Shown here piece after piece: positions 1-7,520 of a stretch of 40,677 bases of DNA. Location of the stretch: the NCBI RefSeq assembly GCF_007679345.1, contig NZ_VEGH01000022.1, positions 1 to 40,677 of the forward strand. Reading direction: 5' to 3'. The notes under the pieces were generated by a model, which saw only the letters and a program-made list of their open reading frames with translations, was not told the origin of the DNA and searched no databases. A program made the translations under genes and the position numbers. The number at the start of each line of letters is the position of its first letter. The first letter of the stretch is position 1. Origin of the DNA: Cellulosimicrobium cellulans. GTDB taxonomy: Bacteria; Actinomycetota; Actinomycetes; Actinomycetales; Cellulomonadaceae.

Positions 1-194
1 ACGCCGACAACCTCGGACCCCTGTGCCACCGCCACCACCGCCTCAAGACCGACGGCGGCTTCCGGCTGCGCCAGATCCAACCCGGCCTGTTCGAGTGGAT
101 CACCCCCACCGGACACCGCTACCTCACCCGACCCGGCACCGGGCGTGCGCGCGACGCCACGGCAGACCCGTACGACGAACCACCCCCGTTCTAG
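1..194 (+). CDS. HNH endonuclease (DUF222-type), C-terminal fragment
   Basis: This is the last 64 codons of a gene that begins outside the window; the reading frame starts at base 3 and stops at TAG 192-194. The peptide contains the HNH core NLGPLCHRHHRLKTDGG, followed by a tail with FEWITPTGHRYLTRP. This is the usual C-terminus of actinobacterial DUF222/HNH proteins, which are present in many copies in Cellulomonas-like genomes. The role of these proteins is unknown; they resemble homing-type or restriction-type nucleases. The CH..HH metal-binding residues are present, so nothing visible suggests that this end is broken. The identification is firm, but the biochemical role is not. Confidence 0.85.
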   Translation, partial: ADNLGPLCHRHHRLKTDGGFRLRQIQPGLFEWITPTGHRYLTRPGTGRARDATADPYDEPPPF

Positions 195-245
195 TCCGAC
201 GCCCCCGCGTCGTCGATGTCGGTGGTGCGCGGCACACTGGGCTCC

Positions 246-965
246 ATGTGTGGCCGCTACGCGCAGACCCGCGCCGCCGACCAGCTCGAGCGCGATCTCG
301 CGATCGACCGGATCCTCGGCGAGCACCCGGGGCCGTCCTGGAACGTCGCCCCGACGCAGGACGTGCCGGTGGTGCTCGAGCGCGTCGAGGACGACGGACC
401 GCAGCGCCAGCTCCGCCAGGCCCGCTGGGGCCTGGTGCCGTCGTGGGCCAAGGACGTGTCGATCGGGTCGCGGATGATCAACGCCCGCTCCGAGACCGTG
501 CTCGACAAGCCGGCGTTCCGGAAGGCGGCGGCGCGGCGACGCGCGCTGGTCCCGATGGACGGCTACTACGAGTGGCAGGCCAACGAGCGCGGCCCCAAGA
601 CGCCGTACTTCCTGCACGGCGCGGAGCCGCTGGCGGCCGCCGGCCTGTACGAGCTCTGGCGCGACCACGCCAAGGCCGACGACGACCCGACGCGCTGGCT
701 GTGGACCGTCACGATCATCACGCGCCCCGCGACCGACAGCCTCGGGCACATCCACGACCGCTGCCCGGTCCTGCTGCCCGGCCACCTGTGGGACGAGTGG
801 CTGGACCCGACGATCACGGCCGCCGACGAGGTCGGGGCGATGCTGGTGAACGTGCCCGAGCCGCACCTCACGCCCCGCGAGGTCGGCCGGGCGGTGGGCA
901 ACGTGGCGAACGACGGGCCGGGGCTGGTCGAGCCGGTGGCGCCGGAGCCCGGGACCGAGGGCTGA
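246..965 (+). CDS. SRAP-family abasic-site crosslinking protein (YedK/HMCES-like)
   Basis: The SRAP family shields abasic sites in single-stranded DNA by forming a covalent thiazolidine link through Cys2. The ATG at 246 was chosen, not the upstream in-frame ATG at 216, because it yields MCGRY, which places the catalytic cysteine at position 2 after Met removal. Other hallmarks are NARSET (catalytic Asn), DGYYEW (catalytic Glu) and the IHDRCP segment carrying the catalytic His. Most family members have HxRMP, so Cys in place of Met is a small deviation. The length of 239 residues is normal. It stands alone between the HNH gene end and a convergent siderophore-interacting protein. Confidence 0.93.
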   Translation: MCGRYAQTRAADQLERDLAIDRILGEHPGPSWNVAPTQDVPVVLERVEDDGPQRQLRQARWGLVPSWAKDVSIGSRMINARSETVLDKPAFRKAAARRRALVPMDGYYEWQANERGPKTPYFLHGAEPLAAAGLYELWRDHAKADDDPTRWLWTVTIITRPATDSLGHIHDRCPVLLPGHLWDEWLDPTITAADEVGAMLVNVPEPHLTPREVGRAVGNVANDGPGLVEPVAPEPGTEG

Positions 966-977
966 GGCGACAGCCCG

Positions 978-1826
978 TCAGGCCATCGCGCGCGCCTTCG
1001 CCGCCCGCCAGTAGCCGCAGAAGGTCACGTCATGCTTGGGCACGCCGGCCGCGACCCAGTGCCGCCGCGTCGCAGCGACCAGCGACTGCTCCCCCACGAC
1101 CCACGCGGTGACCGGCTCGTCCGGCACCGGCAGCGCCTCGACGGCCCCGAGCGCCGCCGGACCCGCGACCGCGTGCGGGTCGTCCCGCACCACCCAGCGC
1201 ACCTGCACGCCCGCCGGTCCGGCGAGGTCCTGGACGTCGTCGGCGTGCGGCACCTCGACCACGGCGACGCCCCGGGCACCGACGCCGAGGGAGCGGAGGA
1301 TGCCGGCGACCGCGGGCAGCCCGGTCTCGTCGGCGACGAGCAGCACCCGGTCGTGCGCGGTGGCCGCGGGGAACGTGATGCCCTCGTCGAGGATCGCGAC
1401 GGCGTCGCCGGGCGCGCAGGTCCGCGCCCAGGTCGCGGCGGGGCCGGAGGTGCCGTCCTCGGGGGTCCCGTGCAGCACGAAGTCGACGTCGAGCTCGGGA
1501 CCGTCGGGACCGTCGGGTCGGAAGGCCCGGACCGTGTAGTTCCGCAGCACGGGCCGCTCGGTCCGGGCGATCGCGAGGTACCTGAGGTACGCGAGGGTGT
1601 CGAGCTTGTTCGGCAGCCGGGACAGCACGGCGTCGTCGGCCACGGGGATGAACAGCCGGAACCACTGGTCGAAGCCCATCGGCCGGAACCGCGCCGCGTC
1701 GCCGCCGCCCAGCGTGACGCGGACGAACCCGGTCGACACGCGCGCGGTGCGCAGGACGTGCAGGGTGAGCAGCTCGGTGACCTCGGGCTTGCGCCGGCCC
1801 GCGGTGATGGTGCTGCTGCGGGCCAC
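978..1826 (-). CDS. Siderophore-interacting protein (FAD-dependent ferric-siderophore reductase)
   Basis: The 282-residue product belongs to the ViuB/SIP family, cytoplasmic flavoproteins that reduce imported ferric siderophores to release iron. The FAD-binding motif RNYTVR is followed by a C-terminal NAD(P)H-binding SIP domain ending FCGYWRAAKARAMA, where the GYWR motif is typical. The open frame extends far upstream, but the GTG at 1826 is chosen because AGGAG lies 7-8 bases before it and homologous sequence begins just after it. The extension crosses the iron box at 1851-1868. This arrangement implies repression by a DtxR/IdeR regulator under iron-replete conditions. No siderophore transport or synthesis genes are nearby, so the gene seems to be a stand-alone member of the iron regulon. 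Confidence 0.93.
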   Translation of the reverse strand: MARSSTITAGRRKPEVTELLTLHVLRTARVSTGFVRVTLGGGDAARFRPMGFDQWFRLFIPVADDAVLSRLPNKLDTLAYLRYLAIARTERPVLRNYTVRAFRPDGPDGPELDVDFVLHGTPEDGTSGPAATWARTCAPGDAVAILDEGITFPAATAHDRVLLVADETGLPAVAGILRSLGVGARGVAVVEVPHADDVQDLAGPAGVQVRWVVRDDPHAVAGPAALGAVEALPVPDEPVTAWVVGEQSLVAATRRHWVAAGVPKHDVTFCGYWRAAKARAMA

Positions 1827-1850
1827 GGGTGCTCTCCTGTCGTCGATGTT

Positions 1851-1868
1851 GGTAAGGCTCGCCTTACC
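1851..1868 (-). promoter_or_regulatory. DtxR/IdeR iron box
   Basis: GGTAAGGCTCGCCTTACC is a perfect 18-bp dyad lying 25 bp upstream of the siderophore-interacting protein start. It fits the actinobacterial iron box (TTAGGTTAGGCTAACCTAA type). Placement over the expected promoter predicts iron-dependent repression. Confidence 0.85.
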
Positions 1869-2006
1869 GGGAGGTGCGACGGTAGCAGCCGGGACCCGGG
1901 CGCCGGAATCCCCCGGCGCCTCGCAGTCCCCCGGCGGCGACCCGCCGCGGGCGCCCAGTGGTGCCGGGACGTCGGTCCGTGGCGGGCAGCGCCCGCAGGT
2001 GGCGGG

Positions 2007-2678
2007 ATGGTGCGCATGGGGACCGACCGCTCCGACGACGCACCCGGACCCGGCGTCCTGCTCTGCTGGATCCCGCTGGGCGCGGGCGGGCCGCGGGTGG
2101 TGCGCGCGAGCGGCCGCTGCTACGAGACGCTCGCCGCGCTCCGGGACCGCCGCCGGCCACGGGCGCTCGTGCACGGCGCGCTGCTCGTCCGGCCGGCGTC
2201 CGGCCCCGAGGTCGCGGTCGAGGTGACGCCGGTCTGGGGCCAGCCGCCGGTCGACCGCGGCGTCGTCGCGACCGGTCCGGTCGGTGCGCGACCGCTCGGC
2301 AGGTCCCGGCTCTTCCGCTACGAGGTCCGGTGCTGGTCGGGCGGCGCGGTGCCCGACCAGGCGTGGGCGCTGGCGCGGCGGCGGGTGTCGGCGGACCCAC
2401 GCGTGGCGGAGCGGCTGCTGGCGGCGGCGCCGGGCGTGCCGGCGCGCACCTGGGGCGGTCGGGCGCCGGGCGACCGGGACATGTGGACGTCGAACTCGGT
2501 GGTGGCCTGGCTGCTCGGGGCCGCGGGGCTCGACCCGGTCCCGCTCGGACCGCCCCCGGGCTGCCGCGCGCCGGGCTGGGACGCGGGCGTGCGGGCCGCC
2601 GCGGAGCGCACCGCCGCCCGGCCGGCGCCCTCCGGCCTCGCGACCCGGGATCCGCGCGGGCCGGGCCGGGCACCGTAG
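2007..2678 (+). CDS. Hypothetical protein with WxSNS motif
   Basis: The 223-residue product is not recognised with certainty. It has an N-terminal beta-rich half (VLLCWIPLGAGG, ALVHGALLVRP, VAVEVTPVWG, RLFRYEVRCWSGG), then an Arg/Ala-rich helix, then the conserved-looking segment MWTSNSVVAWLLGAAGLD and a Pro/Gly-rich tail. No signal peptide or membrane segment is visible. The W-x-S-N-S...W arrangement recalls small cysteine-free hydrolase-like proteins, but no catalytic set can be named. ATG 2007 is preceded by a weak AGGTGG; ATG 2016 in the same frame is an alternative. The coding frame is supported by third-position G/C bias. It is divergent from the SIP gene and convergent with the Nudix gene. 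Confidence 0.65.
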   Translation: MVRMGTDRSDDAPGPGVLLCWIPLGAGGPRVVRASGRCYETLAALRDRRRPRALVHGALLVRPASGPEVAVEVTPVWGQPPVDRGVVATGPVGARPLGRSRLFRYEVRCWSGGAVPDQAWALARRRVSADPRVAERLLAAAPGVPARTWGGRAPGDRDMWTSNSVVAWLLGAAGLDPVPLGPPPGCRAPGWDAGVRAAAERTAARPAPSGLATRDPRGPGRAP

Positions 2679-2687
2679 GTCGAGCGG

Positions 2688-3242
2688 TCAGGACACCCGG
2701 CCGAGCGCGATCGCCGCGTGCAGCAGGGCGCCCAGGGACTCGTTGTCGGTGATCGCGCCCGCGCGCACCAGGTCCAGCAGCTCGGGCCACGGCACGCGGC
2801 GCAGGCCGACGATCCCCTCCTCGTGCTGCGCGTGCGCCTCGTCGGCCGGCCGCAGCCCGCGGGCGAGCAGCACGTGCCCCGGCGCGTGCGCGACGCCGTT
2901 GAGGGAGAACACCGGCCCGAGGTGCGTCCAGTCGGCGGCGGCGAGCCCGGTCTCCTCGCGCAGCTCGCGCGCCGCCGCGACCAGCGGGTCCTCGCCGTCG
3001 GACCCGCCCGCCGGCACCTCGAGCGACACCGCGCCCGTGGTGTACCGCTCGACCTCGACCAGCACCACCTCGCCGTCGTCGGTGACCGGGACGACGAAGA
3101 CGGCCGGGTTCCGGACCTCGACGACGCCGTAGACCCCCTCCCCGCCGTCGGGCCGGGTGACGGCGTCCTCGCGGACCCGGATCCACGGGTTCTCGTAGAC
3201 GGTGCGCGAGTCGTGGGCGTGCCAGGCGGACATGCCCGCCAT
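2688..3242 (-). CDS. Nudix hydrolase, ADP-ribose pyrophosphatase-like
   Basis: The product has 184 residues. The Nudix box is readable as AGGSDGEDPLVAAARELREE followed by TGLA, with the REL-EE metal-binding glutamates intact. The Gly-to-Glu spacing looks one residue shorter than in classic ADPRases, so substrate specificity may differ. An N-terminal strand region (VYENPWIRVREDAV) and VFVVPVTDDGEVVLVEVERY match the ADP-sugar pyrophosphatase subfamily, which cleaves ADP-ribose or related dinucleotides. Two starts, 3242 and 3233 (MAGMSAW), are possible; neither has a strong ribosome-binding site. It ends 9 bp from the convergent hypothetical gene. Confidence 0.9.
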   Translation of the reverse strand: MAGMSAWHAHDSRTVYENPWIRVREDAVTRPDGGEGVYGVVEVRNPAVFVVPVTDDGEVVLVEVERYTTGAVSLEVPAGGSDGEDPLVAAARELREETGLAAADWTHLGPVFSLNGVAHAPGHVLLARGLRPADEAHAQHEEGIVGLRRVPWPELLDLVRAGAITDNESLGALLHAAIALGRVS

Positions 3243-3264
3243 CGTGCCAGCCGGGCGGGCGGGG

Positions 3265-4329
3265 TCAGCGCCGCCGGTCGCCCGGGCCGCGCGAGGCGTG
3301 CCGGGCCAGGTGCGCCGCGCCGAGCGCGACCAGACCGATCCCGACCGCGCCCAGCGCCCCGGCGGCGAGGCCCGCGGCGTCCGAGCCGGTGGCCGCGAGG
3401 ACGGCCGGAGCCGGGTCGGCAGGGTGCACGGGGTCCGCGGGGTCCGCCCGGCCCCCCGTGTGCGCCGGGGACGCGGCCGGCGACCCGACCGCCGCCGCCA
3501 CGGTGGCCGCGCCCGGGTCGGCCGCCGCCACGCAGGACGCCGCGCCGGGGTCCCCGGGCACCTCCTCGACCACCGCGGGGTGCTCGATCGTCCGCACGGG
3601 GTGCTCGACGGTCTCCGCCGGGTGCTCGATCGTCCGCTCCGGGTGCGTGACCGTCACGGCGGGGTGCTCGACGGACGCCCACTCGTCGGGGACCTCGACG
3701 GTCTCGGTCACGGCGGGGTGCCGCTCGACGTGCGTCTCCGCCTCGTGCCGGACCGTCTCGGTCCACGCCTCGCGGTCCACGACGGTCTCGGTCCACGCGT
3801 CCTGCACGACGGTCTGCTCCTCGCGCACGAGCTGCCAGCCGTTGCCCGGGAAGGACGACCGGTCGGTGAACCAGCGCTCGCCGTTGCCGTTCTGCTGCCG
3901 GAACAGCCACCGGGTCTGCGTCACGGCCGGGTGCTCGACGGCGTGCGTCTCGGCGGGGTGCTCGATCGTCTCGGTCCACGCCTCCCGGTCGACGACGGTC
4001 TCCTCGTACGCGGCCGACACCTCCCGCTCGACGGCGTGCGCGGGCGTCACGAGCACGCGCTCGGTCCACGCGGCGCGCACCGTCTCGGTCCACGCGGGCA
4101 CGGTCTCCGTCCAGGCCTCGCGGACGGTCTCGGTCCACCCGGGGACGGTCTCGGTCCAGGCCGCGGCCCGCAGCACCGGCCTCGACGCCGCAGGCGCGGC
4201 CGCCGTGCACACGATCCAGCGCCCGACCGACGACGCCGCGGGGGCCCCGGACGACGCCGCGGGGGCGGCCGGGAGGACCAGCGTCGCGCCCGAGACGGAC
4301 GCGGCGAGGACGAGGGCGAGGGACGACAT
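3265..4329 (-). CDS. Repeat-rich cell-surface protein with LAATG sorting signal
   Basis: The 354-residue product has an N-terminal hydrophobic export segment (MSSLALVLAASVSGATLVLP). Its middle region is dominated by two short repeats: eight WTE[TR] units and about eight HP units such as EHPAVT and EHPAET. An interrupting segment, RWLFRQQNGNGERWF...GNGWQLV, separates two repeat blocks. A Pro/Ala linker leads to LAATG at residues 311-315, a hydrophobic helix and the basic tail RHASRGPGDRRR, a complete cell-wall sorting signal of the LAxTG type used by class E sortases. ATG 4329 is chosen because CCAGGAG precedes it. The export segment lacks the usual basic n-region, which is odd. The function is unknown; surface display is inferred. 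It is immediately downstream of the two-component genes, on the same strand. Confidence 0.85.
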   Translation of the reverse strand: MSSLALVLAASVSGATLVLPAAPAASSGAPAASSVGRWIVCTAAAPAASRPVLRAAAWTETVPGWTETVREAWTETVPAWTETVRAAWTERVLVTPAHAVEREVSAAYEETVVDREAWTETIEHPAETHAVEHPAVTQTRWLFRQQNGNGERWFTDRSSFPGNGWQLVREEQTVVQDAWTETVVDREAWTETVRHEAETHVERHPAVTETVEVPDEWASVEHPAVTVTHPERTIEHPAETVEHPVRTIEHPAVVEEVPGDPGAASCVAAADPGAATVAAAVGSPAASPAHTGGRADPADPVHPADPAPAVLAATGSDAAGLAAGALGAVGIGLVALGAAHLARHASRGPGDRRR

Positions 4330-4481
4330 GATGGGCTCCTGGCGGCTCTGCGGGGGCGGCCGACCCGCCCCCGGCGACGTCCACCACGCTCCCGCCGCGG
4401 GCACCCCCGCGACCTCGTCCGACCGGCTCGTCCGACCCGGTCCGTCCGGATGCTCCTCGTCGCTGGGCGGCCCTGCCGGCC

Positions 4482-5144
4482 TCACCCCCCGACCGGCGGC
4501 ACCAGCCCCGCGTCGTGCGCCACGATCGCCGCCTGGGTCCGGTTCTGGACCCCGAGCTTCGTCATCGCGTGCGCCAGGTGCGCCTTCACGGTCGGCTCCG
4601 CCAGGTACAGCCGGCGCGCGGTCTCCGCGTTCGACAACCCCTCCGCCACGCAGGCGAGCACGTCGCGCTCCCGGGCGCTGAGCGGGGCGACCCGGTCCCG
4701 GGCCTCCTGGGCCACCCCCGACAGCGCCGGGCCGACCGCGTCGAGCAGCCGCCGGGTGACCGCCGGCGACAGCATCGCGTCCCCCGCGGCGGCCGCGCGG
4801 ATCCCCCGGTGCAGCTCCTCGACGGTGCTGTCCTTGAGCAGGTAGCCCGCGGCCCCGAGCCGCAGCGCCGGGACGAGGTACCGGTCGGACAGGAAGCCGG
4901 TGAGGACGACGACGGCCGTGCCGGTCCCGGCCCGGAGGATCTCCTGGGCCGCGCTCAGGCCGTCCATCACGGGCATCTGCAGGTCGAGCAGCACGACGTC
5001 GGGCCGGTGGGCGCGCACCTGCTCGACCGCCTCGCGCCCGTCCCCGGCCTCCCCCACCACCTCCAGGTCCGGCGCGGCGTCGACGAGCCGGGCGATGCCC
5101 TGGCGGAACAGCGCCTCGTCGTCGACCACCAGCACCCGGATCAT
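4482..5144 (-). CDS. NarL/LuxR-family response regulator
   Basis: The 220-residue product has an N-terminal receiver domain with the acidic pair in VLVVDDE, phospho-acceptor Asp54 in VVLLDLQMPVMDG, Thr in VVVLTGF and Lys in YLLKDS. A C-terminal LuxR-type helix-turn-helix follows at about residues 150-215 (LSARERDVLACVAEGLSN, then EPTVKAHLAHAMTKLGV). Such proteins bind DNA as dimers after phosphorylation. The start codon overlaps the kinase stop by four bases (ATGA), so the two genes are translationally coupled. The targets are unknown; the surface protein gene directly downstream on the same strand is a candidate. Confidence 0.95.
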   Translation of the reverse strand: MIRVLVVDDEALFRQGIARLVDAAPDLEVVGEAGDGREAVEQVRAHRPDVVLLDLQMPVMDGLSAAQEILRAGTGTAVVVLTGFLSDRYLVPALRLGAAGYLLKDSTVEELHRGIRAAAAGDAMLSPAVTRRLLDAVGPALSGVAQEARDRVAPLSARERDVLACVAEGLSNAETARRLYLAEPTVKAHLAHAMTKLGVQNRTQAAIVAHDAGLVPPVGG

Positions 5145-6244
5145 GCCGGCACGGAGCGGCGCGGCAGCCGCGCGTCCAGCAGGAAGCCGCCCGCGGGTGT
5201 CGGCCCGGCGTCCAGGCGCCCGCCCACGAGGGCCACCCGCTCGCGCAGGCCGGCGAGCCCGGTGCCGCCGGTGGTCAGGCCGGTCGGCGTCGCGCGCGCC
5301 TCGGTCGTGAGCACCTGCACGTGCAGCTCGGGCCCCGCGTCCTCGACCAGGACGCGGGTGCCCGCGCCGGGCGCGTGCCGGACCGCGTTGGTCAGGCCCT
5401 CGCGGACCACGCGGACGGCGGTGCGCTCCGCGGGGTCCGGCGGGTCGCGGTGCGCCGCGGCCACGACGGCGGTGACGGGCTGGCCGACGTCGCGCGCGGC
5501 GGCGACCAGGCCCTCGACCTCCGGGAGCGCGTGCCGGGCCAGGCCGTCCTCGCCGGGGTCGTGGCGCAGCAGGCGCAGCACCTCGCGCATCTCGTCCAGG
5601 GCGGCGCGCCCGGTGTCCCGGATCTCGGTCGCGGCGGCGTGCACCGCCGGGTCGTCGGAGGCGCCGTCGAGCAGGTTCGCGTGCAGCACGATGAGGCTGA
5701 TCCGGTGCGCGACGACGTCGTGCAGCTCGCCGGCGAGCCGGGTGCGCTCGGCCCGCCGCACCGCGAGGGCAGCGGCCTCCGCGGCGGCGCGCTCCTGCGC
5801 CACCCGGAGGGCGGCCGCGGCCGCCGCCGAGCGCTGCCCGCGCCCTGCGAGCCACGGCACCAGCACGTCGATCAGCAGCACGAGCGGCACGGCGACGCCC
5901 GACCGGAACGAGGTCAGCCGCCAGGCCGGCCAGATCATCGCCAGCGCGGCGAGCAGCCCGAGCCACCCCGCGCGCGGGCCCGCCCACCGCCCGACCAGGT
6001 ACAGCGCGACCGGCGTCGCGACGACGGGCGAGAGCAGGCACAGCGGCAGGCACACCGCGAGCGCCACCGTCTCCCGCCGCAGCAGCAGCGCGGCGGCCCC
6101 GACCAGCTGCGCCGCGGCCTCCCAGGCGACCGGCTCGAGCGCGACCCCGGCCCGGGCGCGCGCGAGCACGAGGCCCAGGCCCGCCGCGGCGGCGACGGCG
6201 GACAGCGCCTGGCGCGGAGCGCCCACGGCGCGGTCGTCGGGCAT
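5141..6244 (-). CDS. Membrane sensor histidine kinase (HisKA_3 family)
   Basis: The 367-residue kinase has four or five N-terminal membrane segments (about residues 15-130) with very little extracellular loop, then a coiled Ala/Arg-rich linker. The phosphorylation site is His175 in GELHDVVAHRIS. The ATP-binding domain shows the N-box REGLTNAVRHAPG and the G-box GTGLAGLRERV. This is the architecture of NarL-partner kinases of the DesK type, which often sense membrane state. ATG 6244 is preceded by GGGGGGAG. It forms an operon with the overlapping response regulator. The signal cannot be deduced; the multi-pass sensor without a periplasmic domain suggests an intramembrane or lipid cue. Confidence 0.94.
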   Translation of the reverse strand: MPDDRAVGAPRQALSAVAAAAGLGLVLARARAGVALEPVAWEAAAQLVGAAALLLRRETVALAVCLPLCLLSPVVATPVALYLVGRWAGPRAGWLGLLAALAMIWPAWRLTSFRSGVAVPLVLLIDVLVPWLAGRGQRSAAAAAALRVAQERAAAEAAALAVRRAERTRLAGELHDVVAHRISLIVLHANLLDGASDDPAVHAAATEIRDTGRAALDEMREVLRLLRHDPGEDGLARHALPEVEGLVAAARDVGQPVTAVVAAAHRDPPDPAERTAVRVVREGLTNAVRHAPGAGTRVLVEDAGPELHVQVLTTEARATPTGLTTGGTGLAGLRERVALVGGRLDAGPTPAGGFLLDARLPRRSVPA

Positions 6245-6465
6245 GGCGACTCCCCCCGGTCGTCGGTGCTCGCGACGAGCCTGTCGCCCGCGACGGCCCG
6301 GGGCGTCGTCCGTCGCGGATGACCCGTGCGGCCGCGCCGGCCGTCGGCGGGCCGGGGTCACCCGGCCCGGGCGATGCGCGCCGCTCGCCCGCGCCGGGAC
6401 GCTGGCAGACGTCCCACCCCGGCGAGGGGCCGCGGGACCGACCCGACCGACGAAGGAGCACGACG

Positions 6466-6963
6466 GTGGCCACTCTCAGCGTGTGGAAGTTCGAGACCCC
6501 CGGCGGCGCCCAGCAGGCCGAGCAGGCGCTCGAGTCGCTGGCGAAGCAGGAGCTCATCCAGGTGCACGACGCCGCCACGGTGTCCTGGGACCCGGACAAG
6601 TCGAAGCCCAAGACGCGGCAGGCGCACAGCCTCGCGGCCGCCGGCGCCCTCGGCGGGACGTTCTGGGGCATGCTGTTCGGCCTGCTGTTCTTCGTCCCGC
6701 TCCTCGGCGCCGCCATCGGCGCGGCGGCCGGCGCGCTCGCGGGGTCGCTCACGGACGTCGGCATCGACGACGACTTCATCGACTCGGTGCGCAGCAAGGT
6801 CACGCCGGGCACGTCGGCGCTGTTCCTGCTGTCGTCCAACGCGGTGCCCGACCGGGTGGTGGCGGCACTCAAGGAGCAGGGCATCCACCCCGAGCTGATC
6901 CAGACCAACCTGTCCGAGGACGAGGAGGCGCGGCTGCGCGAGGCGTTCGACGAGAACGCCTGA
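6466..6963 (+). CDS. DUF1269 membrane-associated protein
   Basis: The 165-residue product opens with MATLSVWKFETPGGAQQAEQ, typical of DUF1269 proteins. A glycine/alanine-rich hydrophobic hairpin follows (GGTFWGMLFGLLFFVPLLG, then AAIGAAAGALAGSL), then the conserved DVGIDDDFIDSVRSKVTPGTSALFLL segment. The GTG start at 6466 is supported by GAAGGAG seven bases upstream. The biochemical role of the family is unknown; members recur near stress-response genes, and the glycine-zipper-like hairpin suggests membrane insertion or oligomerisation. It is divergent from the histidine kinase and followed 44 bp later by another small membrane protein, so the two may be co-transcribed. Confidence 0.92.
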   Translation: MATLSVWKFETPGGAQQAEQALESLAKQELIQVHDAATVSWDPDKSKPKTRQAHSLAAAGALGGTFWGMLFGLLFFVPLLGAAIGAAAGALAGSLTDVGIDDDFIDSVRSKVTPGTSALFLLSSNAVPDRVVAALKEQGIHPELIQTNLSEDEEARLREAFDENA

Positions 6964-7007
6964 CCGGTGGGTCGGCCGGGTCCGGCCCGGCGGGGAGGAG
7001 GAGGGCG

Positions 7008-7451
7008 ATGTCGAGGACATCCGTGCACGAGGGGGCCGCGGCGCGGCCCCGGCCGCGGGAGACGGCCTGGGTCGGCTGGATCTGGTTCGGCGCGCTGATG
7101 ATGATCCTGATGGGCCTGTGGGGCATGTTCACCGGCCTGGTCGCGGTCTTCTCGCCGCACACGATCGTCGCCTGGACGACCTACGGGCTGGCGGCGGTGG
7201 ACGTCTCCACCTGGGGGTGGGTGCACCTCGCGGTCGCGGCCCTCGTCTTCCTGGTCGGCATCTCGCTGCTGACCACGGCCGCGGGCTGGGCGCGGGTGAC
7301 GGCCGTGGTCCTGGTGGGGCTGCAGCTGCTGCTGCAGTTCGTGGCGCTGCCCGCGACGCCGTGGTGGTCGCTGGTGTCCATCGGCCTGTGCGTGACGGTG
7401 CTGTGGGCGCTGGTCGTGCACGGCGGCGAGCTGCGGCCCGTGTCGACCTGA
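7008..7451 (+). CDS. Small four-helix membrane protein (DUF7144-like)
   Basis: The 147-residue product has four predicted transmembrane helices (WIWFGALMMILMGLWGMF, WVHLAVAALVFLVGISLL, ARVTAVVLVGLQLLLQFV, WWSLVSIGLCVTVLWAL) and short polar termini. The Trp/Met-rich first helix and the central WTTYGLAAVDVSTWGWVH loop match a widespread actinobacterial family of unknown function. A strong GGAGGAGG precedes ATG 7008. It probably shares a transcript with the DUF1269 gene and ends before a bidirectional terminator. Confidence 0.88.
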   Translation: MSRTSVHEGAAARPRPRETAWVGWIWFGALMMILMGLWGMFTGLVAVFSPHTIVAWTTYGLAAVDVSTWGWVHLAVAALVFLVGISLLTTAAGWARVTAVVLVGLQLLLQFVALPATPWWSLVSIGLCVTVLWALVVHGGELRPVST

Positions 7452-7480
7452 CCGGCCCCGCCGCCCGCGGAGCCGGGTGC

Positions 7481-7506
7481 GGCGGTGCCCCGGTGGGGGC
7501 GCCGCC
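7481..7506. terminator. Bidirectional hairpin between convergent genes
   Basis: GGCGGTGCCCC and GGGGCGCCGCC form an 11-bp stem with one G-U pair. It lies between the convergent stops of the membrane protein gene (7451) and the LuxR regulator (7521). There is no T-tract, as is usual in GC-rich actinobacteria. Confidence 0.55.
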
Positions 7507-7520
7507 GCCCTGCGGCGCGC

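Noticed and set aside
1..194. Edge of a prophage or mobile island, suggested by the HNH gene
   Set aside because: DUF222/HNH genes are common and multicopy in these genomes, and no integrase, phage or transposase gene is in the window.
1827..2174. N-terminal extension of the siderophore-interacting protein
   Set aside because: The extension crosses the iron box, lacks family similarity, and a good ribosome-binding site marks GTG 1826.
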